A DNA stretch of 7,299 bases, taken from NCBI GenBank assembly GCA_028706415.1, contig JAQWBK010000008.1, positions 20,992 to 28,290 of the forward strand. The letters are read 5' to 3'. Made by a program: the position numbers and the translations under genes. The first letter of the stretch is position 1; each line of letters begins with the position of its first letter. The stretch comes from Oscillospiraceae bacterium. Its GTDB lineage: Bacteria; Bacillota; Clostridia; Oscillospirales; Acutalibacteraceae. Of this stretch, positions 1 to 6,136 are shown in pieces. A model generated the notes under the pieces. It saw only the letters and a program-made list of their open reading frames with translations. It had not been told where the DNA came from and made no database searches.

Positions 1-902
1 GATGAATTGGTGCAGGAGCCAATGCTTACTTGATTGACCGGAATTCCTTCAAGCTCCTCAACCGGCTTGACATTGTCGGGGGAATGCGGACATGCGGCAA
101 GAGGGGAGAGCTGGGACAGATCGATTTCAATAGTCTCGTCATATACCGCGTCGGCATCCGGTTGCAGCTCGACCCAATCTTCCTGCCTGCCCTGTGCCCG
201 CATAAATTCGAGGGTGATATCGTCCGAGGGAAATATGGAGGTGGAAGCCCCCAGCTCGGCACCCATGTTTGTTATTGTAGCCCGTTCGGGCACGCTCAGG
301 GATTTTACCCCCTCACCACCGTATTCAATGATTTTGGACACGCCGCCCTTGACCGACATGATACGCAGCACCTCAAGAATAATATCCTTGGCGGCTACCC
401 AGGGCTGCAAGCGGCCTTTAAGATTAATAAATACAATTCTGGGCATGGTGATATAATAAGGACCGCCCCCCATAGCGACCGCAACATCCAGGCCGCCCGC
501 GCCAAAGGCAAGCATACCGATTCCGCCGCCGGTGGGGGTGTGGCTGTCAGAGCCTATAAGGGTTTTGGCCGGAATACCCAAACGCTCCAGATGAACCTGA
601 TGGCAGATGCCGTTGCCGGGGCGGGAAAAATAAAGCCCGTGCTTTTTGCACACCGACTGAATATATTGGTGGTCATCTGCATTTTCAAAGCCGGTCTGGA
701 GGGTATTATGATCGATATATGCAACCGACAGCTCGGTTTTTACCCTGGGAACCCCCATCGCCTCAAACTCAAGATAGGCCATGGTGCCGGTTGCATCCTG
801 AGTCAAGGTCTGGTCAATCCTGAGCCCGATTTCACTGCCCGGTTTCATTTCACCCGAAAGCAAATGTGAACTTATAAGTTTTTGTGCCAAAGTGTATCCC
901 AT
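1..902 (-). CDS. Aconitate hydratase, Aquifex-type, 5' part (runs off left edge)
   Basis: Encodes the first 300 residues of an aconitase, the cytosolic [4Fe-4S] enzyme that interconverts citrate and isocitrate. The reading frame stays open to the window edge. The start is MGYTLAQK, with GGGAGAG six bases upstream (909-915). Visible family motifs are DQTLTQDATGT (residues 30-40), QVHLERLG (102-109), GSDSHTPTGGGIGM (117-130), ERATITNMGAELGA (206-219) and GSCTNS (295-300). C297 in the last motif corresponds to the first of the three cluster-ligating cysteines in known aconitases; the other two would lie beyond the edge. The compact N-terminus, starting almost directly on the catalytic domain, fits the ~640-residue Aquifex-type or putative aconitases better than the ~900-residue AcnA. 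A homoaconitase or isopropylmalate dehydratase large subunit is less likely, because the DQTLTQDATGTMAYLEFEAMG stretch is typical of the aconitase group. It is transcribed away from the HD gene, from the promoter at 957-986. Confidence 0.93.
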   Translation of the reverse strand, partial: MGYTLAQKLISSHLLSGEMKPGSEIGLRIDQTLTQDATGTMAYLEFEAMGVPRVKTELSVAYIDHNTLQTGFENADDHQYIQSVCKKHGLYFSRPGNGICHQVHLERLGIPAKTLIGSDSHTPTGGGIGMLAFGAGGLDVAVAMGGGPYYITMPRIVFINLKGRLQPWVAAKDIILEVLRIMSVKGGVSKIIEYGGEGVKSLSVPERATITNMGAELGASTSIFPSDDITLEFMRAQGRQEDWVELQPDADAVYDETIEIDLSQLSPLAACPHSPDNVKPVEELEGIPVNQVSIGSCTNS

Positions 903-939
903 TATTTTCTCTCCCGTAATGCTTAAAATGTTTTCATAT

Positions 940-955
940 TGTTTGTTACAAAACA
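940..955. promoter_or_regulatory. Imperfect dyad at the aconitase transcription start
   Basis: TGTTT (940-944) and AAACA (951-955) form a small inverted repeat with a 6-base centre; 6 of 8 positions per half-site are symmetric. It lies immediately downstream of the -10 box, where a repressor could block initiation. I cannot assign it to a known regulator: it does not match the CodY or Rex consensus well. AT-rich dyads of this size occur by chance. Confidence 0.2.
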
Positions 956-956
956 T

Positions 957-986
957 ATTATAATCCGATTGTCTCAAATTTGTCAA
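957..986 (-). promoter_or_regulatory. Consensus sigma-A promoter for the aconitase gene
   Basis: Read on the minus strand, TTGACA (981-986) and TATAAT (957-962) both match the consensus perfectly and are separated by 18 bases. The expected start is near 950, giving a leader of about 48 bases before the ATG at 902. No longer leader or riboswitch fits. This is sequence inspection only; the start site is inferred. Confidence 0.8.
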
Positions 987-1068
987 TCTTTATAGCGGGC
1001 ATATTATAGTAAAGTATACGCCGTTACCCAAAAATATTCGCAGCCGATAACTATTTTGCCCTGAGTGG

Positions 1069-1097
1069 TTGCATCGGCATTAAAAAGCAGATACAAT
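1069..1097 (+). promoter_or_regulatory. Candidate promoter for the HD/HAD gene pair
   Basis: TTGCAT (1069-1074) and TACAAT (1092-1097) are separated by exactly 17 bases. The -10 matches the consensus at 5 of 6 positions and the -35 at only 3 of 6. If it is real, the transcript would run through the whole 159-bp inverted-repeat element before reaching the HD gene at 1393. It is the best plus-strand candidate I found upstream of that gene, but it is weak. Confidence 0.35.
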
Positions 1098-1121
1098 ATG
1101 TGTGGTAATCGCTGTGTCTTT

Positions 1122-1139
1122 AGGTCACCTCTAAAAACC
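1122..1139 (+). repeat. Left terminal inverted repeat of the MITE-like element
   Basis: This 18-bp arm, beginning AGGTCACC, is exactly complementary to 1263-1280. Symmetry stops at once on both sides: T/T outside at 1121/1281, and C/A inside at 1140/1262. The arm length is therefore well defined. Confidence 0.9.
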
Positions 1140-1262
1140 CCTTCCGGTGTCTTCCGGCACAATTTCCGCCGGACTGCGTCAAACCTCCTCGTAAGGCGGA
1201 AAGCCTTGCTTCGTCGGCTTTCCTTGTCCGACAAAAATTCTGCTCGGAATCCGTTCAAAACA

Positions 1263-1280
1263 GGTTTTTAGAGGTGACCT
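1263..1280 (-). repeat. Right terminal inverted repeat of the MITE-like element
   Basis: This 18-bp arm ends GGTGACCT and is the exact reverse complement of 1122-1139. It lies 112 bases upstream of the HD gene start. Confidence 0.9.
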
Positions 1281-1315
1281 TTATTAAAAAAATGATACCC
1301 AAAGGCTGTGATTTT

Positions 1316-1354
1316 CTGCCGTAAATCGTGGCAGGAATTTCGGCAGAGCCGAAA
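1316..1354 (+). other. Hairpin-forming leader upstream of the HD gene
   Basis: Two adjacent small hairpins are visible. CTGCC (1316-1320) pairs with GGCAG (1330-1334) across 9 bases, and TTTCGGC (1338-1344) pairs with GCCGAAA (1348-1354) across 3 bases. CTGCCG (1316-1321) could instead pair with CGGCAG (1341-1346), so the structures compete. No T-run follows, so this is not an intrinsic terminator. It could shape mRNA structure or stability; no known riboswitch class is recognised. Confidence 0.3.
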
Positions 1355-1392
1355 CCGCACAACCCCCAATTCGGAAAGGAATGGAGCTTTTT

Positions 1393-2049
1393 ATGATAAC
1401 ATATGAGGATGTCAAGAATAACGCTGATATTCGCGCCTTAATCGAAGCAAGCGGCCAAGCGCTGGGGGTAATGGGCATAACCGACCACGGCTTTGCACAC
1501 GCCGAGCTGTCGGCAGTCAATGCCGGCCGACTTCTTGAAACTCTGGATTATGACCCACACACCTGCGAGCTTGCCAAAATTGCCGGATTTATGCACGATA
1601 TCGGAAACGCGGTCAACCGCACCTTTCATGCCATGTCGGGAGGATTGCTGGCATTTGATATTTTGCGCTCGATGGGGGCCACCACAAAAGATGCAATCTC
1701 GATAATGACGGCAATAGGCAACCATGACGAGGGAACTGCGGCCACGGTCACTCCACTTTGTGCCGCCCTTATTCTTGCCGATAAAAGTGATGTTCGCCGC
1801 AGCCGTGTACGCGCCCATGAGCCGTATTTAGACATACATGACCGGGTAAATTATGCAGCGGTTGATTCATCACTGAGCGTTAATAAGGAAAAGGGGATTA
1901 TTTCACTCCAACTGAAAATTGATACCACCATTTGTGCCGTGATGGATTATTTTGAGATATTTCTTACCCGCATGACCTTATGCCGCGATGCCGCCGAGTT
2001 TCTGGGGCTTAAATTCGAACTGGTAATAAACGAAACAAGAATGTTGTAA
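1393..2049 (+). CDS. HD-domain metal-dependent phosphohydrolase
   Basis: A 218-residue cytosolic protein of the HD superfamily, whose members use bound divalent metal to hydrolyse phosphoester bonds, often in nucleotides. Counting from MITYEDV, the metal ligands of the HD pattern are visible: H32/H36 in DHGFAHA, H68-D69 in FMHDIGN, H79 in RTFHAMSG, H111-D112 in GNHDEGT, and D130/D133 in ADKSDVRRSR. The C-terminal part (from DIHDRVNY through MDYFEIFLTRM) is, from memory, strongly conserved among clostridial homologues. The ATG at 1393 is preferred over the in-frame ATG at 1381. Position 1393 has GGAG six bases upstream (1383-1386), whereas 1381 abuts its AAGGA with no spacing. The substrate is unknown. 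The HAD phosphatase gene follows 35 bases later, probably in the same transcript. GC content is clearly higher than in that neighbour. Confidence 0.88.
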   Translation: MITYEDVKNNADIRALIEASGQALGVMGITDHGFAHAELSAVNAGRLLETLDYDPHTCELAKIAGFMHDIGNAVNRTFHAMSGGLLAFDILRSMGATTKDAISIMTAIGNHDEGTAATVTPLCAALILADKSDVRRSRVRAHEPYLDIHDRVNYAAVDSSLSVNKEKGIISLQLKIDTTICAVMDYFEIFLTRMTLCRDAAEFLGLKFELVINETRML

Positions 2050-2084
2050 TTGGATATTAGTATAGGCAACAAGAAAGGTTAATT

Positions 2085-2735
2085 ATGAGCAACTTTAAGT
2101 ATGTTTTACTCGATCTTGACGGAACCCTCACCGACCCTGCTTTGGGGATAACAAATTCTGTAATCTACTCATTAAGAAAATTTAATATCGAGGTAGAGGA
2201 CAGGAAAGAGCTATATAGCTTTATTGGACCTCCTCTTACCGATTCTTATATGAAATATTTTGGGTTTTCGGAGGAAGAGGCACTAAAAGCGATTGATTAT
2301 TATCGCGAATACTATAAAGATAAGGGAATCTATGAAAACGCAGTGTATAATGGTGTCATAGATTTATTAAAAGTATTGAAAGATAAGGGCAAAATGCTTA
2401 TTTTGGCAACATCAAAGCCCGAGGTTTTTGCTAAAAGGATATTAGTGCATTTTGAAATGGAAAAGTATTTTGACTTTGTTGCGGGCAGCAACCTTGACGG
2501 AACCAGGGTGAAAAAGGATGAGGTTATCTCATATGCTCTCAAAAGCTGCAATATATCCGACCTTTCGGACGCGGTAATGATAGGGGACAGAGAGCATGAT
2601 ATTATTGGCGCAAAAAAGACGGGGCTACACTCGATTGGGGTTTTGTACGGGTATGGCACCAAGGAGGAACTGGAAAACGCCGGAGCCGATCTTATCGCCC
2701 AAAGGGTTGAGGATATTGAAGGTCTTATAAGTTAA
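2085..2735 (+). CDS. HAD-superfamily hydrolase (phosphoglycolate phosphatase/5'-nucleotidase-like)
   Basis: A 216-residue soluble phosphatase of the HAD subfamily IA (Gph-like, COG0546 type). Motif I is D10-L-D12-G-T with the nucleophile D10; motif II is T109-S110 in LATSKPEVF; motif III lysines are at 143-144 in RVKKDEV; motif IV is GDREHD (167-172) with D168 and D172. The helical cap lies between about residues 18 and 85, including FIGPPLTDSY, a stretch typical of this group. The length is normal and the frame intact. AAGAAAGG lies six bases before the ATG. Family members dephosphorylate small phosphometabolites or nucleotides; the specific substrate cannot be read from the sequence, so no symbol is given. 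By rough hand count of 2101-2520 GC is about 38%, lower than in the HD gene. It is followed by the terminator at 2767-2803. Confidence 0.9.
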   Translation: MSNFKYVLLDLDGTLTDPALGITNSVIYSLRKFNIEVEDRKELYSFIGPPLTDSYMKYFGFSEEEALKAIDYYREYYKDKGIYENAVYNGVIDLLKVLKDKGKMLILATSKPEVFAKRILVHFEMEKYFDFVAGSNLDGTRVKKDEVISYALKSCNISDLSDAVMIGDREHDIIGAKKTGLHSIGVLYGYGTKEELENAGADLIAQRVEDIEGLIS

Positions 2736-2766
2736 TGATACTAATCTCATACCAAGGCTTGAGCTG

Positions 2767-2803
2767 AAAAAATCTTCGGAGAAAATTTCTCCGAAGATTT
2801 TTT
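2767..2803. terminator. Bidirectional intrinsic terminator between HAD gene and tadA
   Basis: A perfect inverted repeat with 18-base arms, 2767-2784 and 2786-2803, around a single central A. The core ATCTTCGGAG is flanked by A6 on the left and T6 on the right. Each strand therefore presents a GC-containing stem followed by a U-run. It ends the plus-strand HD/HAD unit and, from the other side, the minus-strand unit finishing with tadA at 2811. Confidence 0.92.
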
Positions 2804-2810
2804 AATATAA

Positions 2811-3269
2811 TCATATTTCGTGTTTGCGGAGCGTTTTAAAAAAATCGGTTAATATGGATGCGCACTCCTCTGCCAAAACGCCGCCTTCTGATACAGGGCG
2901 GTGGTTATAGGGCAGGGCAAACAGGTTTGTTAATGAACCACATGACCCTGCTTTGGAATCTGTTGCTCCGTAGACCACCCGATCTATGCGTGAATTAATA
3001 ATTGCACCTGCACACATGGGACAGGGTTCTAGGGTAACATAAAGCTCACAATCAAAAAGCCGCCATCCACCAAGCCGACGGCAGGCATCGTCTATCGCCT
3101 CGATCTCCGCATGAGCCAGCGCGTTTTTCGCCCCCTCGCGGCGGTTTCTTCCCCTGCCTACAATTTCACCCTGCCTGACCACCACCGCCCCCACCGGGAC
3201 TTCTCCCTCATGGGCTGCCTCGCGTGCAAGAATCAGTGCCTGTCGCATAAAATTCTCGCGATCATCCAT
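2811..3269 (-). CDS. tadA: tRNA-specific adenosine deaminase
   Basis: TadA deaminates adenosine 34 to inosine in the anticodon of tRNA-Arg(ACG), letting one tRNA read several arginine codons. The 152-residue protein has the full cytidine/adenosine deaminase fold. H53-A-E55 carries a zinc ligand and the proton-shuttling glutamate. EPCPMCAGAI (81-90) carries zinc ligands C83 and C86. The N-terminal EVPVGAVVV and the central SRIDRVVYGATDSKAG stretch are characteristic of TadA rather than of cytidine or guanine deaminases. The length is normal. The ATG is preceded by GGGGAGG about eight bases upstream, inside the end of the CPBP gene, whose stop codon lies only four bases before this start. It is thus the last gene of the five-gene minus-strand run, just ahead of the terminator. 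Confidence 0.96.
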   Translation of the reverse strand: MDDRENFMRQALILAREAAHEGEVPVGAVVVRQGEIVGRGRNRREGAKNALAHAEIEAIDDACRRLGGWRLFDCELYVTLEPCPMCAGAIINSRIDRVVYGATDSKAGSCGSLTNLFALPYNHRPVSEGGVLAEECASILTDFFKTLRKHEI

Positions 3270-3273
3270 CGGC

Positions 3274-4308
3274 TTATCCTCCCCAAATAATGCTCAAAAT
3301 GGTAAGTGCGATTGCAATTGCAATGGTTATAATAATTGCAGGTGCAAGTAGGCTGGAGGACGCTTTCTGCCCGTTTGTCAATTGCAGACTGTTGGGTGAC
3401 CGGTTTAAACGAATAATCGGGTCGGATCTACCAAAAAGGATTAATAGGCTGGTAAGACCGAGCATAACGATAAATGCAAACACCAGCAAAATCATTTTTT
3501 GACTCTGTACCTCGGTGTCCAAAGACATGCCCGCGTATTGCAAAAGGGTGGACATGAAGTTGTTGAGAAAATGAAGCATCATGGCCGGCCATATCTGCCC
3601 TGTACTAATCATTAAATAACCGCAGGCTAAACCGACTATGAATGCAAAGGGGATTTGCTGAAGATTACCGTGCATAAGTGCGAACAGAAGGGATGAAACC
3701 ACCAATGCGAACCCATTTCCGTATTTGAGCAGGGTCCTTAAAACATATCCGCGGTATACCATTTCCTCCAAGATTGCCGGCAAAACAGCAAATACAATAA
3801 TGTTCATAATAAAGCTGGGTATATTGTTTTCGAGATAGGATGGCATTTCCGGCGGTAAGATACCAAATTGGCTCAGGAAGAAGGTTATATAAGAGGTAAT
3901 GAAATTTGCAAACACACAAATTGCCATGCCGGCAAGCAGTACAAGAACCACCGACACAAAACCAATTTCTCCCGGGGCGGAATCCAATTTGCTGAAAGGG
4001 TTGATTTTACGGCGGGAAATGGCCGCGATAATCGGAGCGGGCAGACCCATTCCAATGATATAGGCAAATGAGTAAATGACAAGAAAACCGATATTCCCCA
4101 ATCCATAGAATTGGTCGTTTTGGACTTCTATTATGCCCGAGAACCACAGCGCAAAAATGACCAAAACAAATGAGAGCTGGAGCAAAATAATCTGTGTTAA
4201 TACCGCAATCCCGACAAAGTTAGAATCCCGCCTAAGCTGGCGCGTGGGCGGCATATAGTAGCCGCCGTTCTGTTGCCAATCATTCATGTAATTTCCGGTC
4301 ATTTTCAT
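3274..4308 (-). CDS. CPBP-family intramembrane metalloprotease (CAAX/Abi type)
   Basis: A 344-residue polytopic membrane protein. The three CPBP motifs are intact: EEMVYRG (E181, E182, R186), FALMH (F209, H213) and HFLNN (H246, N250). Together they form the intramembrane glutamate/histidine active site known from Rce1-type proteases. Hydrophobic segments lie near residues 33-60, 74-98, 115-145, 167-185, 199-213, 219-237, 241-257, 272-294 and 319-342. The N-terminal ~30 residues are polar and tyrosine/glutamine-rich, likely cytoplasmic. A linker of about 25 residues (295-319) precedes an extra C-terminal helix outside the CPBP core. The start is ambiguous: AAAGG lies 3 bases before ATG 4308 and 9 before the in-frame ATG at 4302. 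It begins 7 bases after the VanZ-GtrA gene and ends 4 bases before tadA, so cotranslation is likely. Substrates are unknown; bacterial members act in membrane proteolysis or peptide/bacteriocin self-immunity. Confidence 0.92.
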   Translation of the reverse strand: MKMTGNYMNDWQQNGGYYMPPTRQLRRDSNFVGIAVLTQIILLQLSFVLVIFALWFSGIIEVQNDQFYGLGNIGFLVIYSFAYIIGMGLPAPIIAAISRRKINPFSKLDSAPGEIGFVSVVLVLLAGMAICVFANFITSYITFFLSQFGILPPEMPSYLENNIPSFIMNIIVFAVLPAILEEMVYRGYVLRTLLKYGNGFALVVSSLLFALMHGNLQQIPFAFIVGLACGYLMISTGQIWPAMMLHFLNNFMSTLLQYAGMSLDTEVQSQKMILLVFAFIVMLGLTSLLILFGRSDPIIRLNRSPNSLQLTNGQKASSSLLAPAIIITIAIAIALTILSIIWGG

Positions 4309-4315
4309 CTACCTT

Positions 4316-5203
4316 TCAGTTTTTGTGCGACTCGGGTTGGGTGGAAAAAATAAAGCGCTTGCTGAAAATGTAATTAATTATAAGTACAATTATATTCATC
4401 CCGATTTTTGATATTCCGGAGTTGAGGGCAAGGATATTGACAAGCAGCCACATGCCCAGCTCGTCCACGGCGAAGGAGAGAACACGCGCCCCGATAAAAA
4501 GCCCGAATTCCCGAAGGGCTTGTTTGGTGCTGTGCGTATGTGAGCGAAACACAAATAATTTGTTAACCACATACGCGAAAATCACGGCTGCCGCCCAGGC
4601 GATTGCATTGCTGATAAGATTGTGAACGCCGAATATATTATAGCACACTCCGTATGTAATCAGGTTAACAAGGGTGGTTAACACCCCAAAAACCAGATAG
4701 CTGATGGTTTCGCGGTTTACCCACCGGGGGTATTTATCCAACAGCCAACCAAGGATTGCCACCCACCCGAGCATAAGCACCCCCCCCGATATACCCTTGA
4801 CCCAATGCGTGAGTTCGGGAAGCCTGCCCGGATAAAGAAGCAGATGCAGCTCATTAATTATTGAAAAAAGAATCGTTCCCGCAAGGGAGAGGATTAAGCA
4901 GCGGCGGGAGTTCATTCCTTTTATACGAAGATTATACCAAAGCAGCAGGGCAAAAACGGCATATCCCGCCATTATCAAGACCAGCGCGCTAAGACTTACA
5001 AGAAGGGTATGTTGGACAGGACTGATTTCCGCTTCAAAAAGTGTATAAATAAAACGCTCCATCAGATTTGCCGTGCGTTTATTTATATCCTCGATTACTT
5101 GTTTTGATTGGGAGGAAACCAGCATCAAAAAAATCCCCCAGATGCCCAAAGCCGACCACCCTACGGCAGTATGCCCCCCCTTGTCCCTTTTATGGCTGTC
5201 CAT
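4316..5203 (-). CDS. VanZ-like/GtrA-like two-domain membrane protein
   Basis: A 295-residue integral membrane protein that appears to join two small membrane domains. Residues 13-156 resemble VanZ: the first helix ends in SSQSKQVIEDI, like the helix-plus-SSQ start of VanZ proteins. Later INELHLLLYPGRLPE (116-130) matches the family's E-x-H, PGR pattern, followed by a glycine-rich last helix. Residues 166-287 resemble GtrA/DPMS1 proteins: four helices, YLVFGVLTTLVNLITYG near the start, the NKLFVFRS stretch (214-221) after helix two, and INYIFSKRFIF at the end. GtrA proteins are linked to polyprenyl-phosphate sugar transfer or flipping for cell-surface glycans; VanZ homologues are linked to low-level teicoplanin resistance. 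Joint function in envelope polysaccharide handling is inference. GGAAAGGA lies 11 bases before the ATG, a long spacing. The GtrA half is clear; the VanZ half is more diverged. Confidence 0.8.
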   Translation of the reverse strand: MDSHKRDKGGHTAVGWSALGIWGIFLMLVSSQSKQVIEDINKRTANLMERFIYTLFEAEISPVQHTLLVSLSALVLIMAGYAVFALLLWYNLRIKGMNSRRCLILSLAGTILFSIINELHLLLYPGRLPELTHWVKGISGGVLMLGWVAILGWLLDKYPRWVNRETISYLVFGVLTTLVNLITYGVCYNIFGVHNLISNAIAWAAAVIFAYVVNKLFVFRSHTHSTKQALREFGLFIGARVLSFAVDELGMWLLVNILALNSGISKIGMNIIVLIINYIFSKRFIFSTQPESHKN

Positions 5204-5258
5204 TTATTTATCAGTCCTTTCCGAACCATGCCGGATCATAAGCCAAAGTATTATCATG

Positions 5259-6101
5259 TCAGCCCCGGTTACCATTCAGTATTCTTTGCGCGTTGCCACC
5301 TAATATCGCTTGTGCATCTTGATGGGTGAAACCGTGTTCTAATAGAAAATCCTTTACCGTCTTCAGGGCTTTGGCTTGGTCTGCCCATGGGGAATCGGTT
5401 CCGAATATCACATGGTCGACACCCAACAAGCGGATTATATCCGCAAAACAATCGGTTTTATCCCCAGCTTCCTCCAAAGAGAAGCTGGTGTCCACATAAA
5501 AACCCATACCCGGATATAATTCTGCCGCCTGTTCCCATAGCCGGAAAGCACCCATGTGAGCAAGAATAACATTTGCTTGGGGGACAGCCTCCCGCAGCTG
5601 CAAAAAATACCCGGGCGCGCCATGAACCGGGGGAGGCATTCCCACATCCGCTCCGGCGTGAAAAAGCACCCAAAGCCCAAGCTCTGCTGCCCGTTTTACC
5701 ACCGCTATGGTTTCATCCGAATCGGCATAACAGCCCTGATACTCGGGGTGCAGCTTAATACCCTTTAACCCCAGCTGATGTATTCGTTCAAGCTCATAAA
5801 GGGCTTGTGGGCATTTTGGATGAACACTGCCGAAGGAAGAAAGCCCTTCTGTCTTATTCACGGCTGCCGCAAAATTATTTAATGTTTCGGAGTGACGGAT
5901 TGAGGTGGCAACAGGCATAACAACGCTTAAATCTATTCCTGCCGCAGCTTGGGAGGATATAAGGCCGGCGGTGGTGGCATCGGTGTAGGGGGCATTAGGG
6001 TCGCAGTCGGGTTCATATTCCCGAAGATTTTTCACCAGATGAGCCAAAGCCTTGTCTGCAAGCTCATCCGGGAAAATATGGGTATGAAAATCTATAATCA
6101 A
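5259..6101 (-). CDS. Amidohydrolase-2 family metal-dependent hydrolase (TIM barrel)
   Basis: A 280-residue cytosolic TIM-barrel hydrolase of the Amidohydro_2 family, which includes decarboxylases and lactone or amide hydrolases. Metal and active-site residues appear in barrel order: H6-T-H8 at the N-terminus (IDFHTHIFP), K117 and H118 in GIKLHPEYQG, H148 in LFHAG, H182 in LAHMG, and D236 in FGTDSPW. No signal peptide is present and the length is normal. The start is TTG at 6101: it places the HTH motif at residue 6 as expected, GAGG lies 9 bases upstream, and no in-frame ATG lies nearby. It follows mntP by 35 bases and precedes the VanZ-GtrA gene by 55, with no terminator in either gap, so an operon is likely. 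The substrate is unknown and neighbours give no clue. Confidence 0.9.
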   Translation of the reverse strand: MIIDFHTHIFPDELADKALAHLVKNLREYEPDCDPNAPYTDATTAGLISSQAAAGIDLSVVMPVATSIRHSETLNNFAAAVNKTEGLSSFGSVHPKCPQALYELERIHQLGLKGIKLHPEYQGCYADSDETIAVVKRAAELGLWVLFHAGADVGMPPPVHGAPGYFLQLREAVPQANVILAHMGAFRLWEQAAELYPGMGFYVDTSFSLEEAGDKTDCFADIIRLLGVDHVIFGTDSPWADQAKALKTVKDFLLEHGFTHQDAQAILGGNAQRILNGNRG

Positions 6102-6136
6102 TGCTGGTCACCTCATTAAAGGAATAAACTAATCGG

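Larger units (their letters stand above)
1122..1280. mobile_element. MITE-like 159-bp element with perfect 18-bp terminal inverted repeats
   Basis: The segment starts with AGGTCACCTCTAAAAACC (1122-1139) and ends with its exact reverse complement (1263-1280). It carries no credible gene; the short open frames across it have no recognisable motif and run past its ends. Inside are TTTCCGCC (1163-1170) pairing with GGCGGAAA (1195-1202), and GGAAAGCC (1198-1205) pairing with GGCTTTCC (1216-1223). These two hairpins share bases 1198-1202 and so exclude one another. CTTCCGG is directly repeated at 1141-1147 and 1151-1157. No clear target-site duplication is visible, at most a TT dinucleotide. Size, perfect ends, lack of coding and intergenic position fit a miniature inverted-repeat element moved in trans. 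Only one copy is in the window, so mobility is inferred; a large structured RNA or regulatory hairpin remains possible. Confidence 0.7.

Noticed and set aside
30..869. Long plus-strand open frame of 279 codons over the left end
   Set aside because: It is the antisense shadow of the aconitase gene. Its translation has no family motif, whereas the minus-strand frame has all the aconitase signatures, a good ribosome binding site and a consensus promoter.
1003..1031. A second possible minus-strand promoter upstream of the aconitase (TATAAT at 1003-1008)
   Set aside because: The -10 is perfect, but the -35 at 17 bases is TTGGGT, a poor match, and the promoter at 957-986 is much stronger and better placed.
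1004..1271. Short open frames on both strands across the 159-bp element (84 and 68 codons)
   Set aside because: They run through the inverted-repeat element, are rich in Arg and Lys from its repeats, overlap each other on opposite strands, and show no recognisable domain. They are probably chance frames in a non-coding element.
3274..5203. CPBP protease plus VanZ-GtrA pair as a bacteriocin immunity or abortive-infection module
   Set aside because: There is no bacteriocin precursor, ABC exporter, modification enzyme or toxin nearby. The genes are coupled to tadA and mntP, which suggests housekeeping context.
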